NCBI GenBank assembly: GCA_946807835.1
Contig: OX327700.1
Span: 27,254,001-27,318,000, forward strand
Reading direction: 5' to 3'
Source: Ailanthus altissimus
Lineage: Eukaryota > Streptophyta > Magnoliopsida > Sapindales > Simaroubaceae
Length of the DNA: 64,000 bases
The position numbers and the translations under genes are program-made. Shown piece after piece: positions 33,495-47,398 of this stretch. Positions within the stretch are counted from its first letter, which is position 1, and the number at the start of each line of letters is the position of its first letter. A model generated the notes under the pieces. That model worked only from the letters and a program-made list of their open reading frames with translations, was not told the DNA's origin and did not search any database.

Positions 33495-35869
33495 CGTGTA
33501 TATACGTATAAACTTCTCTCAGTCTCCCTTGTTTATAGCATAAATTTTCATGCAAATCGGCTGTCATCAGCCATTTAATTCTATATATATTTATGCTTTT
33601 AATTCTATATTTTATAAAAAAATTATTTCGTAATTGAATTATAATTGGGTTAAATGGGGTCCAAATGTTTACTAAAAAATATTGTCTTGCTCATTAAAAA
33701 AGTATTTATATTAATTTGTATAAGGTTTTATAGTTAATTAAGTGTTTCTAAGATAAACAATAAAAAATATATTAGGATCTGGTTTTTTCTTCTCCATGCA
33801 ACAATTGATCTAACCAAACTCCAATATATGCGAAATTCTGATAATTTCGAAACTCTCTAATTATAAATATTAATATATTTGTATTATTAATGTTATAATT
33901 TATAAAGCAAAAAAAAAAAAAACAATTAAACATGCCAATAACTCAATAGATAATCATTACTGAACAAATTTTGGAAATTCAAAAATTTGATAAATTTTGT
34001 TTTACATAAAATACAATAAGACTCGTGTGGTGAACAATAAATGATGTAACAAAGTTTAGTATGCATCATTTAGAATTTGTGTTGTGTAAATATTAGGTCT
34101 AAAATTTACAAAAATAGCGTAATCTATATAGGATAATGATTAAATATGAATTATTTTATTATTACATGATCAATAAATTAAATTGTGTTATGCAAAAATA
34201 AAATAAGTTAACTCACATTCTTAGATAAGCATTTGAGCATGCGGTTCAATGATAAGATTTATGTAATTTTTTCTTTATTTTAAGTTAGAGAGTTGATTTT
34301 TGACGAATGTTAGAGTAATGTAATTAATTTTTTTTAATAAAAATTTTGTAATTCAAATAAAATATGTGTAAAGGATGTAAAATTTTGAGATTTACAAAAT
34401 ATTAAAACAGTATAATTATTATTTAATTTTCATTAGAATTTATAATTCAAGTGAAGTGTATATAAGAGATATAAAATTTCTGAGTCTTGACAGTTATCGA
34501 GGAAATGTAATCATTCTTTTATTTTTGTAAAGACTTTATAATCTAAATAAAATGTGTATAAAAAATATAAAATAATGCTTCTAATAATTTTAACCGTATG
34601 TTTTGATGAAATATTTTGGACGTAACATCTTTAACGATGGGTACAAAAAAAAATCAGGATACTCGCGCATTAATATTGCGGCAGACTTGCGAGTGTTTAT
34701 GACGCGCTTTTGACCTGCGTGGACTTGGCGGTATTCAAGCAACAGCGTGCGAAGTCCATTATTCCTAAAATAAAATTATAGTTAGATAAGTGGTAATGAT
34801 GTGTGATGGCAAATGAAATACTAATAGTAATAGTGGCAGTGGGTGTGGGTGTGGGTCACGTATACACACAATTATTACCCAGATTGCCGTTAATCTCAGC
34901 CTCTCCTTTTCCACTAATATTGTTTCTTTCTTTGTGCTAAAATGAATGTAGACCGTCCGATTCGGATGATTCTGAAGTGAAATCTTTTAACGACCGATGC
35001 CGATCATTGGGGCCACAGCAAACCCACTGTCAATTGTCAAAGTGATATCACATCATATTTCCCATTAGAAGGATATGATGTATGAATGGGGTAACCTAGG
35101 TTATTACAAATTACACTTTAATGATATTTTAATTTTAATTATTTATCACCCTTTTATTTAATTAAAAAATTATTTTTATAATTTTATTATATAAATAATT
35201 AAAAATTCTAAAAATATATATTTTTTAATTATATAAAAAAGATAACAATATAATTAAAACAAAAATTATCATTAAAATATAATTTATACCAATCTCAAGA
35301 GTGAAAATGTTAGTATTTGTGTATAAATTTATTATTTATGACATTTCTACTTTCTACTGAGTTGGACTGTAATATGCTGTTCATTTAGAATCGAAATTTC
35401 TTATAAAATGACACATATTTAATTAATCAATTCTATTACGCAATCCTCTAATTTTTATATGCTCTTTTTGTCCACATCAATCAAAACAAATTTTATCAAC
35501 CATACAATATTTGCGACTTTTTTTAAAAAAAAATTTAAATAATTGTCACTTGAGATCAAACAAGCTCTTTATTTTTTAAATTATACTTATTTGTCCTTTA
35601 TTTCGATATTTTCATCAACACCTTTCATTTTTCATTTTGAGACTATATTTCAATTTATCATAATTGTCTTATCATTTTAATTAATAAAACATTTGTATGT
35701 TAATGACTTACTTTCTACACTAAGTGATATTGTTTACTTTGAACGAAGTTAATGTGATTTTACTTTTCAATTTCACTTAAAAAAAACTTCATATTATCAA
35801 AAAATGAATTTTACATATACAATGTTGTTGAGTTTTTTTTTTTAAGGGCTCTAAGATTTTTATGATTGG
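33495..35869. other. AT-rich intergenic region
   Basis: There is no gene. Near 34348, 34441 and 34539 an AT-rich unit recurs three times (TAATTCAAATAAAATATGTG and variants, period about 93-98 bases). A stretch of higher GC at about 34650-34870 (CGCGCATTAATATTGCGG and following) stands out but has no gene I recognise. Confidence 0.55.
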
Positions 35870-36569
35870 TATTTAGCACTCTAACACTCTTAAGTATATT
35901 GCAAAAGATTTTACCCATAAGTAAAATAATAATAAAAAATATAAAAATAGTAATAAAGATAACAATCACACACACGAGGCACAAAAATATACGTAGTTCT
36001 ATAATAATCACTTACGTCTATAATAGATCATGGAATCTTAACTTCTTTTACTATTAGTTCACAATAGATTACAAGGAATGCACTAATATACAAGCTCCTA
36101 AAGAGTCTATCGATGCTATCTTGTGCACCTAGTACTCAAGCATTCTCATGACTCTCTCTTGTGCACTCTAGGGCCTAAAGCTGCCGCAGTTCTCTATTCT
36201 CTCTTGTTGAGGCATTGTTATTCAAATAGGTTACAATGGTTTATATAATCTCCAAACCATTCCTAAAAACTATATTTCTTGTTAGAATAGGAGTCCATTC
36301 AAAAAAAAAGTTCAAAACTGACTCAAACACGTAAATAAAATATAAAATCTCATTTTTTTTTTTCAAAAATAGGCACCGCAATGCTAGTGCAATCCCAAAA
36401 TGGCGTCATGGTGCCAAGACCTGGACAAGGTTTCCTTTTGCGCTTTCTCGCCCTTCTTCGCTTTTGACTATTTCTCATACGTTTAACGTATACTTAACTT
36501 CGTGTCGACTTTTATTGGTCTCCAATTCAAAATCAAATTCAAACTTGATTTTGACTCATTAAATTCTAA
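35870..36569 (-). mobile_element. Degenerate Copia-type solo LTR, reverse orientation
   Basis: The sequence keeps the order seen in the LTRs at 22006 and 49611: ACGTAGTTC, then CTTACGTCTATA, then pyrimidine-rich text, a reversed TATA (TTTATATAATC near 36240) and a decayed GC-rich block (about 36370-36430), ending AAATTCTAACA at 36569. The left boundary is uncertain and I find no target duplication. Confidence 0.5.
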
Positions 36570-37324
36570 CAAATCGAATAATTTTATCTAACCAAATAAT
36601 ACAGGATTCCAATACTTGATCCTTACCTTATATACTTCAACCCTATTACTTTTATCTGACCAAAGAAATCTTGAATTTTAAATGTTATATAAATTTCATA
36701 AACTCGTCAATTTTTTTTTTTTTTTGTGATAAAACATGATTATGCACAAAATTTGAAGGGTTTATTATATTTTGGAGTAAATTCATAAGCACACAATATG
36801 TGCTTTAAGGTACGGACATAATTTCCATTGTCCCATGAGGCACCTAAAATATTTATGGTATGTTATGTTAATAATTGATTAAAAATAGATAAACTTCACT
36901 TAAGAATTAACAAATGTGATATTTTTAATAAATTGATAGATACTTCTTTAAAATCATTAAGGAATTATTCTAGAATAATTTCGGAATAATTCTTTTATAC
37001 TCTCATACCATATATATATATATTATTAATGCAAAATATTATTTCTTATTATATATATGTCTTAAGCCTATATAAAGGTAAATCTTGTATATTATTCGAC
37101 ACAATGAAATATACTCCATTTATATTTCTCACATGGTAATTTGATAAGGGCATATTTGTTATATATTTTCTCATAATTTTATTTTGATATTTTATTATTT
37201 TATGAGAATAAGTGGCTATTTATGTGCATTAGTATTATTTATAGAGACTTGAACAAAATATAAAGTAAGGACGCAAATTGAGCAAAAACAAGGATTAAAA
37301 TGTAAAATTTTTAAAATATGGGCA
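36570..37324. other. Intergenic AT-rich stretch
   Basis: I see no gene or complete element. A TATATATA microsatellite sits near 37013-37022. The diverged 5' part of the following solo LTR may begin within the last 100-200 bases. Confidence 0.5.
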
Positions 37325-40300
37325 TGTTTTGGGGGCTAATTTATAAATACTAAAAATTAATCTCTTAGTATAAAAATATATATTTGAAACCCTAATTCAC
37401 TCATATTGGTCGAGCCACCTCTTTTAGAGTGAGAAAAGAGAGAAAGAAATAGGAGAGAAAGAGAAGAAGAAGAAGAAAAAAAAAAGAAGAAAAAAGTTGG
37501 AATTTAAGCTTTAAGAGATATATTATAACCGTTTCTTAGTTTTTTGGTGTTAATTTAGTTAATATCTTTAACTTTTAATTTTTAAAAATATGTACAATTG
37601 AGGATTTGATGTGAATTTTGTAAGATATTGTGAGAAATTAAGATGATTTATGTAGATAGCTTGATAAATCATGATAAATTGCAGAATTTCTACTTGATAG
37701 TCTCTTGATTCAGAAATTTTATAAATTGTTGTACTTTGATTCTTGTTTTGAATTTTGAGTGTATTAAATTAGACATGTCTAGAATCATTTGAGATTTTGA
37801 ATCGATTAAAAATTTCAAAAATTAAATTTGTAGTGAATTTACCAAAATGACCCTAAAATTCTAAAAATTTCCTATGTTAACAGTGTGATATAGTGACAAA
37901 CAATTTTTTATCTACTGAATGATCTTAAAAAATTACTAATTTATGTAATATGATAATTTTATATGTCTAATATAATATAATCAAAATTGAGAATTTATAT
38001 CAATATGGTTAAATTGTTATAATTTTTAAAATATATCAACTCATTGCAATATTTGATTAACAGATTTTTAAAGTTATAGAATAAAATAATTTTAAAATAT
38101 TTTTGGCAGTGATTTTAAAGTGAAATATTTATCATGGATTTCGATATGTGTCAAGAGTAATTATGTGATAGTTTTATAATTTTTGAGATAATATATGATT
38201 TTATAAAATTAGGAGATTGAATATTATTCAATAAATAGCTTGATCCTGTCAGGATAATAGTTTGGATTTGATGGTGTTTATGGAATGGATTGTGTAGGAA
38301 TTATGATATAATATTCATATATAAGAAGGATATATGTCACGCCCCAGAACCAAAAGATCCGACACACGACATCACTTACATTCATTCACTGCATGTGCAC
38401 TCATAAATAATATTACACAAAATTTTCAACTTTCATTCAACACAGAAATCCTTAGCAAGTTGCTAGTAAGTTCAACACTGAAATCCTTAGCAAGTTGCTA
38501 GTAAGTTCAATACTAAAATCAACCATAACCTAACATATAAATATAAATATAAACTTCTCTTGACAATATTTAAATATTTTTCAATTTCTTTCAGAATTAT
38601 AGCAATTGAATTATGACTGGGACAATTATTAAACCGGAGATACGCAGAGTTTTCTCAGAGATTAACACTCTACTACGTCACCAGTAGCAACTTTGTTACC
38701 GGGAACCCAGAATATATCCATTGCAAATTCTTACTTAAAATCATCCAATAACCACACTTTATAAAACTTAAACCAAATTCAATCCACACACAATGAAATA
38801 ATACATAAGTATTTATTCAATAGGGACAAATCAAATATCATATCCCACGTGTCCCCAAATGAAACACTCGGTAACCTAGCAACTTAGGGAACCCAAGGAA
38901 CAGCAGAAGCCTTGCCAAATCCGCTAAGCACACATGCACCTTATTTACCTGAAATCACCATAAACTATAATGAGTATAAAACTCAGTAAGCATACTAATT
39001 TTTCATATATCAAATACAAATACATATATGTACACAATGCATATGTATGATATGCTGTGATCAATCAAAATCATAATATTATCAAATCACATATCATGTA
39101 AGCGCTTACACATTCTTTCAAAACACATAATAGGAATACCATCACTCAACTACTACTTAGTAGGACTTACATATCACATATCACATAATGAGCCAAATGT
39201 CACTCGTATGTGACATACCGTATGAGAGGAATAGTACAAGTGAGGTCTTGAATAACACATATATAATGCTTATGCCCGAAGGTAAAAGCCAAACCCTCAC
39301 CCTGATCATCGGTGAGTCCTCTCACATGCACCAATACGCCACCACACGAATGTGATGACTCACTCTTCCTTTAGGTACCAATAGGATCCTCCCTACATAC
39401 GGAACACATAACATATACCAATCCCAAAGGAAAGGCCACACATAAAGGCTCCACAATCACATAAAATGCCTACTAAGTTAACAGTGAGTTCAAGTACCCT
39501 CAAAATACAAAATATTTCTCATGGACATATTACACTTCAAAAGCTTTCTTTATTAAACACATCTTATTTTGAAAGCTCACTTACAAAAACACATGTATGT
39601 CCATGCTCAATGTCAATGCTCACATTCAGAAACATATATTCACATTTCATATCAAAATATACTTTGACATAACATAAACATATTCTTAACCCCATTTGCA
39701 AAATTATACAAAACAATTACTATGTTTATTGTGATTTCAGTAAAAGTCTAGTATACTTACCTCTTAACACTTTCAGCTACAAGGCTTAAATCTCCTTAAC
39801 CTATCAATGGAGATTAATCCTTTCATAAGCCTCACAAAATACTTTAAATAACTTACAAAATTACACACAATGCATTTATCACATCAAATTGGTCTAAATA
39901 TTTGGTTTCTCAAAACCTGTCATTCTGACCACTTACACTTAACAAAAATTTCTAATACATCAAATGATGTCCAATTACTCCAAAATCAGAATATACCATT
40001 CTTGACTCATATATCCTTCTTATATATGAATATTATATCAAATTTCCTACACAATCCATTCCATACACACCATCGAATCCAAACTACAAACCTGACAGGA
40101 TCAAGATACTTACTGAACAGTATTCAATCTCCCAATTTTATAAAATCATATACTAACTAAAAAATTATAAAACTACCACATAATTACTCTTAACACATAT
40201 CTCAGTCCATGATAAATATTTCACTTCCAAATCACTGCCAAAAGTATTTTAAAACTATTTTATTCTATAACTTTAAAAATCTGTTAATCAAATATTTCAA

Positions 40301-42838
40301 TGAGCTGATACACTTTAGAAATTCATAACACTTCAACCACATTGATCTAAATTCTCAATTCCGAGTATATCATATTAGACATATAAACTTATCATATTCC
40401 ACAAATTCATAATTTTTGAAGATCATTCAGTAGGACAAAAATTATTTTTCACTGTACTATACTGTTTACACAGGAAATTTCCAGAATTTCAGGGTCATTT
40501 TGGTAAATTCACTATAAATTCAATTTCCAGAATTTTCAATCGATTCAAAGTCTCAGATGATCCTTAACATGTCTAATTTCATATACTCAAAATTCAAAAC
40601 CATAATCAAATCACAACAAGTTATAAAATTCCTAGATCAAGAGGTTATCCAGCAGAAATTCCATAATTCATCATGATTTATCAAACTATCTTATAGATCA
40701 TCATCAATTCTCATATGATCTTACGAAATACACAACAAATCCTCAATTATACATATTTTCAGAAATCAAAACTTAAAGGAATTAACTTAATTAATACCAA
40801 TAAATTGATAAATACGTATAATATACCTCTTGAAATTCAAAATTCCAATTTCTTCTTCTTTTTCTTCTTCTTCTCCTCTTTCTCTCTCCTCTATTTCTCT
40901 CTTCTCTCTCTTAAAATGGGTAGCTCGACCTAAAAATGATAAATTAGGGTTTAAAAGTGTATTTTTATACTAAGAGGCTAATTTTTCGTATTTATGAATT
41001 TGCCCCCAAAACTTTCAAAGTATAATAATTTGGTCCCTAAAATAAATCTAAAGTCATACAAATAAACCCAATACTAATCTTATATCCTTAACCTATAAAA
41101 ATATTACTAATAACAATATATAATTCAAGTATCACCAACATACAAATAAAATACGTATATTTATACATATATAAATACTTATTCTTACCAGTCGTGGATA
41201 CTGGTTACTACAATATATGAGTCAATAATGATATATTCTGATTTTAAAGTAATTGGACATCATTTGATGTGTAAGAAAATTTTGTTAAGTGTAAGTCATC
41301 AAAATGACAAGTTTTGAGAAATCAAGTAATTAAACCAATTTAATGTAATAAGTGCAATATGTGTAATTTTGTAAGCTATTTAAAGTGTTTTGTATAAATG
41401 TTGAGGCTTATGAAAGGATTAATCTCTATTGATAGATTAAGAAGAATTAAGCCTTGTAACCGAAAATGCTAAGAGGTAAGTATACTAAACTTTTACTGAA
41501 ATCACAATAAGCATAGTAATTATCCATGTATAATTTTGTAAATGTGCTTAGAAATATGTTTATGTTATGCCAAAGTATATTTGATATGAAATGTAAAAGA
41601 TATATGTTTATGAATGTGAGCATTGACATTGAGCATAGACATATATGTGTCTGTGAAAGTGAGCTTTCAAAATAAAATGTGTTTAACAAAGAAAGCTTTT
41701 GAAGTAAAAAATGTCTATGAGATACGTTTTGTGTTTTGAGGATCCTTGAACTCACTATTTACTTAGTAGGCACCTGATGTGATTTGTAGAGCCTTTATGT
41801 GTGGCATTTCCTTAGAAATTGGTATATGTTATGTGTTCTGTATGTAAGGAGGATCCTATTGGTACCTAAAGGAAAATTGAGTCATCATATTCATTTGGTG
41901 GCGTATTGGTGCATGTGAGTGGACTCACCGATGATCAGAGTGAGGGTTTGGCTCTTATCTTCAGGCATAAGCATTATATGTGTGTAATTTAAACCTTACT
42001 TTTACTATTCATCTCATACAGTATGTCACCTACGAGTGATATTTGGCACATTATGTGATATATGATATGAAAGTCCTACTAAGTAGTAGTTGAGTGATGG
42101 TATTCCTATTATATATTTTGAAAGAATGTGTAAGCGCTACCTGACATGTGATTTGATAAGATTATAATTTTAATTTATCACATCATATCATACACATGCA
42201 TTGTGTACATATATGTATTTTTATTTTGATATATGAAAAACTAGTATGCTTACTGAGTTTCATACTTATTATAGTTTATGGTGATTTCAGATAAATAAGG
42301 TATGTGTGTACTTAGCGGATTTGTCAAAACTTCTGCTGTCCCTTGGGTTCCCTAAGTTGCTAGATTGCTGAGTGTTTCATTTTGGGACACATGGTTTAAA
42401 ATATTTGATTTGTCTCTATTGAATAAATACTTATGTATTATTTTATTGAGTGTGGTTATGGGTTGATTTTAAGTAAGAATTTACAATGAATATATTCTGG
42501 GCTTCCGGTAACAAAGTTGCTACTGGTGATGTAGTAGAGTGTTAGTCTCTAAGAAAACTCTACGTATCTCCGGTTTACTAATTGCCCCAATCATAATTCA
42601 ATTGTTATAATTTTGAAGAAAAAAAATTTGAAATGAATGTTTAAATATTGCCAATAAATGTTTATATTTATATTTTAAGTTTTGGGTTGATTTTAGTGTT
42701 GAACTTACTAGCAACTTGCTAAGGAATCATATGTTGAATTAAAGTTTAAAAATTTATGCAATGTTATTTATGAGTGCATATTTTTGAATGAATGTAAGTT
42801 ATGTCGTGTGTCAGATCTTTTGGGTCTTGGGCGTAACA
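37325..42838 (+). mobile_element. Forward solo LTR split by a reverse LTR of the same family
   Basis: Two halves, about 37325-38334 and 41213-42838, are collinear with the solo LTR at 17028-19721. Both share the CACCTCTTTTAGAG region, the GA-rich tract and the CTCCGGTTTACTAATTG region, and the outer copy ends GGGCGTAACA at 42838. The first 200-300 bases have diverged or been replaced, so the left edge and any target duplication could not be set. No internal region is present. Confidence 0.8.
38330..41217 (-). mobile_element. Reverse solo LTR nested in its own family, ATATA duplication
   Basis: The LTR spans 38335-41212, reading TGTCACGCCCCAG at the left and ending ACTGGTTACTACA. The 5-bp duplications ATATA (38330-38334 and 41213-41217) flank it exactly. 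It is the reverse complement of the LTR at 17028, with a longer end region (2,878 against 2,694 bases). Near its left end a 35-base unit is repeated in tandem (38436-38470 and 38471-38505). Confidence 0.92.
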
Positions 42839-44504
42839 ATAACAATCGAAGAACATCAAGAAACATACAGCACAAGCTTATAGAGTAATTAGAGTTTAAT
42901 TGAAGTAGCTATAGAGAGAGATTTAATGAGTTCTTCAACATCAAGAGTTTTTAAGGTAGCGCAATCAAGACAAATTCGATGTCTATATCAGTTTGCTATT
43001 GATTGTGTCATGATTTCTTATTATTTTTACCGTTGTTCTCTTATAGCCATGAATTAAATTTTTTTTCTATGATTAATACTTGAATTCAATATGTGCGCGA
43101 AATTGTCATAGCTTTTTAATATTTAATAAACTTAGTTCTTTGTTGTTTAAATTACTTGTTCTTAATGCTTCAACATATCTAACCAATATATGGTGAATGA
43201 ATGGGTAATATTTTTTATAAACTCGGAAGATGAATCATTATATTTAGACTTAGGTAATTTGATGCATGATTGTAGAGAAACATTCAATTTTACATATACA
43301 AGTTTCAAATTATGATAGGAATATACCTAATTAGCATATATGATCAATATGACTTAATCTTAATGAATTTTAATTTATTACAAGTACCATAGGAATATAG
43401 GTATTTGGTAAATTAAGGTATACTTGCATGACCTTGAAAGAGACTTGTGAATGCATTAATGTTTTGATCAATAACAATTAAGAGAATTAAATATTAGAGG
43501 ATTAATCATTAGAAAGTATATTGAGGGATAGTATTGATTCTAGATTTTTTCTATATTGCTATCTTCTAAATCTCTTTATATTGTGTCATTACTTTTATAT
43601 TTTATATATTTATTTTTAAATTTGTATTTTTTTAATAATTATTAAAAAGATATAATTTTAGTACTTGGTCAAAAAGTAAAAATTATCTCTATAGGTTGGA
43701 CATTCAACTTTTTATTCCTTTATTATTTTATTATAATTGTATATACTTACACTTAATTTTAAGATATAAAAATATCGTATCAAATTTTTTACTTTATATT
43801 TCTCACAAAAATTATGATAAAATTTTATTTCAAGAAGGGATCACTAAAGTCAATACCCACTTTTAATAGTCGTGTAACAAAAATTTAACAAGGAGCATAA
43901 TTCAATTGAGTATTAATATTCCTGAGGTTTATATAAATTATATTTTAATAGTAATTTTTATTAAATTATATTTTTTATTTTATTTAAAAGATGAAAATAT
44001 TCTCACATTTTAAAAATATTTTACTTATTTATATGATAAAAAAAATTTAATTTTTTTATTTTTTAAATTAAATAAAATAATAATAATATAATTAAAATTA
44101 AAATTAAAATCGTCTTCAAAATATAATTTATCTAAAAACTCAGGGGTTGACAGTGTTAATATTCCTAATTCGGCTTGAAAATTTTGTTCCAGAGAGTACA
44201 ATGTTGCAGTTGTGGATGTGAAGCGTAAATTGCCGAAGGCCGAAGCTGAAAGCCAACAACGGTAAAGTGTGGGACCCAGTCAACCATAAGGTTGGGGTCC
44301 ACGCGGGTAGATCGCGAGTGTTTTTGGACGGAGGTGAGAACTCCCACGTGGCATACCATTCCCTGACAAATAAATGCCACTTCATTTCATAATAATTTTA
44401 GTAAGCTATAATGCAACCACGCGCTTGCTCTGAATATAACACATTACACATGTGATTCACACACGCGCGCTTCGAACAAAGAAAGAAACAAGAAGCAAAC
44501 CCAG
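42839..44504. other. Intergenic region
   Basis: There is no recognised gene. 42839-44140 is AT-rich. At 44160-44400 GC rises, and CCCACGTGGCAT (44342-44353) is a perfect G-box/ABRE-type site, which may belong to a plant promoter, but I cannot assign it to a gene. Confidence 0.45.
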
Positions 44505-44684
44505 ATGATGACCCGACAAGAACTGAAACAGGCATATGGGTTTTATCCAATTAAACAGATACCGAGAGATCCCAACTACATTACCAAACAGAACAAACAA
44601 ACGACCAAAACTAACAAGATTGCCTTAATTTTAGCTCAGGGAATATTTTTTGCCTCGATTTTAGCTGGGTTTTTTTTTCACTAA
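44505..44684 (+). CDS. Candidate small ORF, 59 aa, possible membrane tail
   Basis: An ORF opens with two ATGs (44505 and 44508) after a purine-rich leader and ends TAA at 44682-44684. The first half is polar and basic (MMTRQELKQAYGFYPIKQIP); the end is hydrophobic (LILAQGIFFASILAGFFF) and could span a membrane. The G-box at 44342-44353 lies 150 bases upstream. I recognise no family, there is no second exon in view, and an ORF of this length can occur by chance in AT-rich DNA. Confidence 0.2.
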   Translation: MMTRQELKQAYGFYPIKQIPRDPNYITKQNKQTTKTNKIALILAQGIFFASILAGFFFH

Positions 44685-47398
44685 TGAGATTCTATTATCT
44701 CAATTATTGTTATTTTTGTATTAATTTTTTTGCGATTTTATGATAACATTTTATATAAACAATGGAAATTCATGTACCTTTTATGAAATTAAGTGTTGAT
44801 TTAGTCTAATAATTAAGATTTTCGTTCATTAAAATCGTTGACTTTATTACAAAATAATATGGGAAAATATTGATACCCATTTCCCAGGATTCATTTTTAT
44901 CATTTACATTCAATTATTTGCTGCAATAAATAGGGTCATCCCTGTTTATGTATTTGTCATGCAATTTTTTATTTGAAATTTGAATGAAGTTAAGACTTTC
45001 AGTCCATCCCTTTCAAATAAAATTAAAAAAAACACTAAAATTCAATCTTCAATGTAGGGTAATTAAAAAGTGAAATTAAATTAAATTTAAAAAAAAATGA
45101 AAAGCACATTCTCAATTTAAAATTATAGGTGTATTAATTTTACATTTATTCAATAAAAAAGATTATTGAGCTTTATAAAAATAGCAAGGTAACTTGACAA
45201 ATGTGGATCCTCAAACTCTCCTATCTTTGGTTGGTGTCCAAAACATGCACTTAAAAAAAAAGTGTTATATAAATGCCCCCCAATACCCTAAACTTAATCA
45301 TGCCAATCATAACTACGTGAAAGAATGAATAGTTTAAAATTAGAGATAAAATTTACAACAAATTTCATCAATATATTTTTCACTTAAAGCAATCATGTAG
45401 TCAAGAAATGACTTCAAAATACCCTATATACAGCTTTACCCCTACATCTTTTCTGCAAGCCTGGTAAAAGAATGAAGTACAGCAGAAAGCTGAGGCAGCA
45501 GCATAATACCTACAAGTCTATATATTTTGTGAACCACAGGAAAAGTTAAGTACTTCGTATCGAAGGAAGCTTAAAAGCTGCAATAATTGCCTAAAAATCT
45601 AAGTACTAAACAGCTTGAATATCTTGGGACCTTTCTGGTTAGATAGCGTTAAAGAAAAGCACTTATTTGTGCCCCAAATTTTGATACGCACTCATTAAAG
45701 CAACAGTAAGTAATATAATACATGACCTCACATGGAGGGCAAGCAAGCAACCAAAATAAAGTCCAAACAAAGCCACCCCATAACTTTTCACATGGTTAAA
45801 TTTGCATTCTTTTGAGGAGCAAACTATAAAATATAAGCCTGCAGAACTTGCAACAATGGGGAATCATCCGGTGCACGTGCAAACTGCACATGATATTCAA
45901 GACATATTTGATCCCTAATTTGTCTTGTGCCCAAGTTACTGCACAAAAAACGCCGCTAAGATGTTGCTGTCATTCTATTAAGACATAGCCATTAATATTG
46001 TATATCCAGAAACCATTTTATATTTCCTACAATGGAAATATTTCATTGACTGTTGAATTCAACCAAACTTGCTTTCATTATCAGCATGGTTAAAAAAAAA
46101 AGACCAATTATGTAATGGAACAAGGACCTTTCCTGGAAGTCTGAATAAAAATATAAACAATGCAAAGGATTCCATAACACAAAAACTTAAAGTTATGACG
46201 ATAAGGCACTCCAGAACCATCAAGCAATATATTTTTTTTCATCCAAAATCTAACTAATTCAATCACTGTCTCGTATCTAATATGGCTACCGTCAACGTGT
46301 AAGGGGTTAAGCTTAAGCCTAATAAAGCTATTTCATTCCAGCAAGGTGGTGACATCCTCTCAAGGCGTCAATTAGGTAGCGATTAAGACAGGATTACTAG
46401 GAAACGATTAACCCTGTTACTTGGAGCTGATAAATTATGAAGTAGATGAGGCGTGAGAATTATCATCTATGGTCATTCATCTACTTTCCCAATTAAAACA
46501 GCATTTAGTACCAAGGCAATGCTAACAACCCAAAAGCTAGAGAGAGGACAAAGAAAGTAAGAAACAGGATGCAATAGAGTTTAGATGCATGATAAGTAAG
46601 CAGGAGATGCACAAGCAACTAAAATGGTACAGATAAGAATATATTAGCCAAAATCTTATGTTACCTATTTTCTTCATTTTTTTTTTTAAAAAAAGAAAAA
46701 CTCTCTCTCAATGCCCCACTTTGCACCAACTTTTGAAAATATGTTTTTGACCCAGATCACCAAGTGGGATCCTGCTTATCTTGCATGAACAAGCGGAAAT
46801 ATATTTCTTCTCTTACAAACTAAAGTTTCAGGGGACTCTAGAAACAACTTAAAGAAACAAATTGATCTGACTGAACTTTAAGGAGACATAATGTAATAGC
46901 AAATTGAAAATAGAGTGCGTTTCAGCAAAAGAAGTGATTGAGACATTTTAAGAGCATTTATTTGCTGCAGTAGTATTAAAACCCTTCTTAAAAAGAGCAT
47001 TTATTCTAAGTTCCCCATTGCTACATTACAATACAAATCTCTTACGCCAAGTATGCTTTTTTGACTACTGTTATTCAATATGAAGTCAATTTATGAATCA
47101 AACAAATCTACTTGACATGTATCCCAACCTTATTCACAGAGGAAAGAACTGTAACAAACATCATATGTATTATTACTAAAACTGTGCAGTTAAATATATC
47201 AAGGTAATTCACAGAAGATTTACAATAATTTCAGTACTAATCAAAATGTCATATGCATCAATTAACAAATATTAATAATAATAATACGATCGCATGATCA
47301 TTCCTTTTATGTGTTCTAAATAACTGCAGGTCTCAGAGAAAGAACCTATTACATTCGATTGATTATGTCATGAACTGACCTACTGTCATGAAGTTTTA
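44685..47398. other. Intergenic region downstream of the NUDT9-like locus
   Basis: I found no exon, RNA gene or transposon that I can support. The last few hundred bases before 47399 may be the former 3' UTR of the minus-strand Nudix locus. Confidence 0.5.

Noticed and set aside
17023..42838. A long autonomous LTR retrotransposon bounded by the LTRs at 17028 and about 37325/42838
   Set aside because: Each LTR has its own short duplication or independent context, and intact host genes and unrelated elements lie between them. They are separate solo LTRs.
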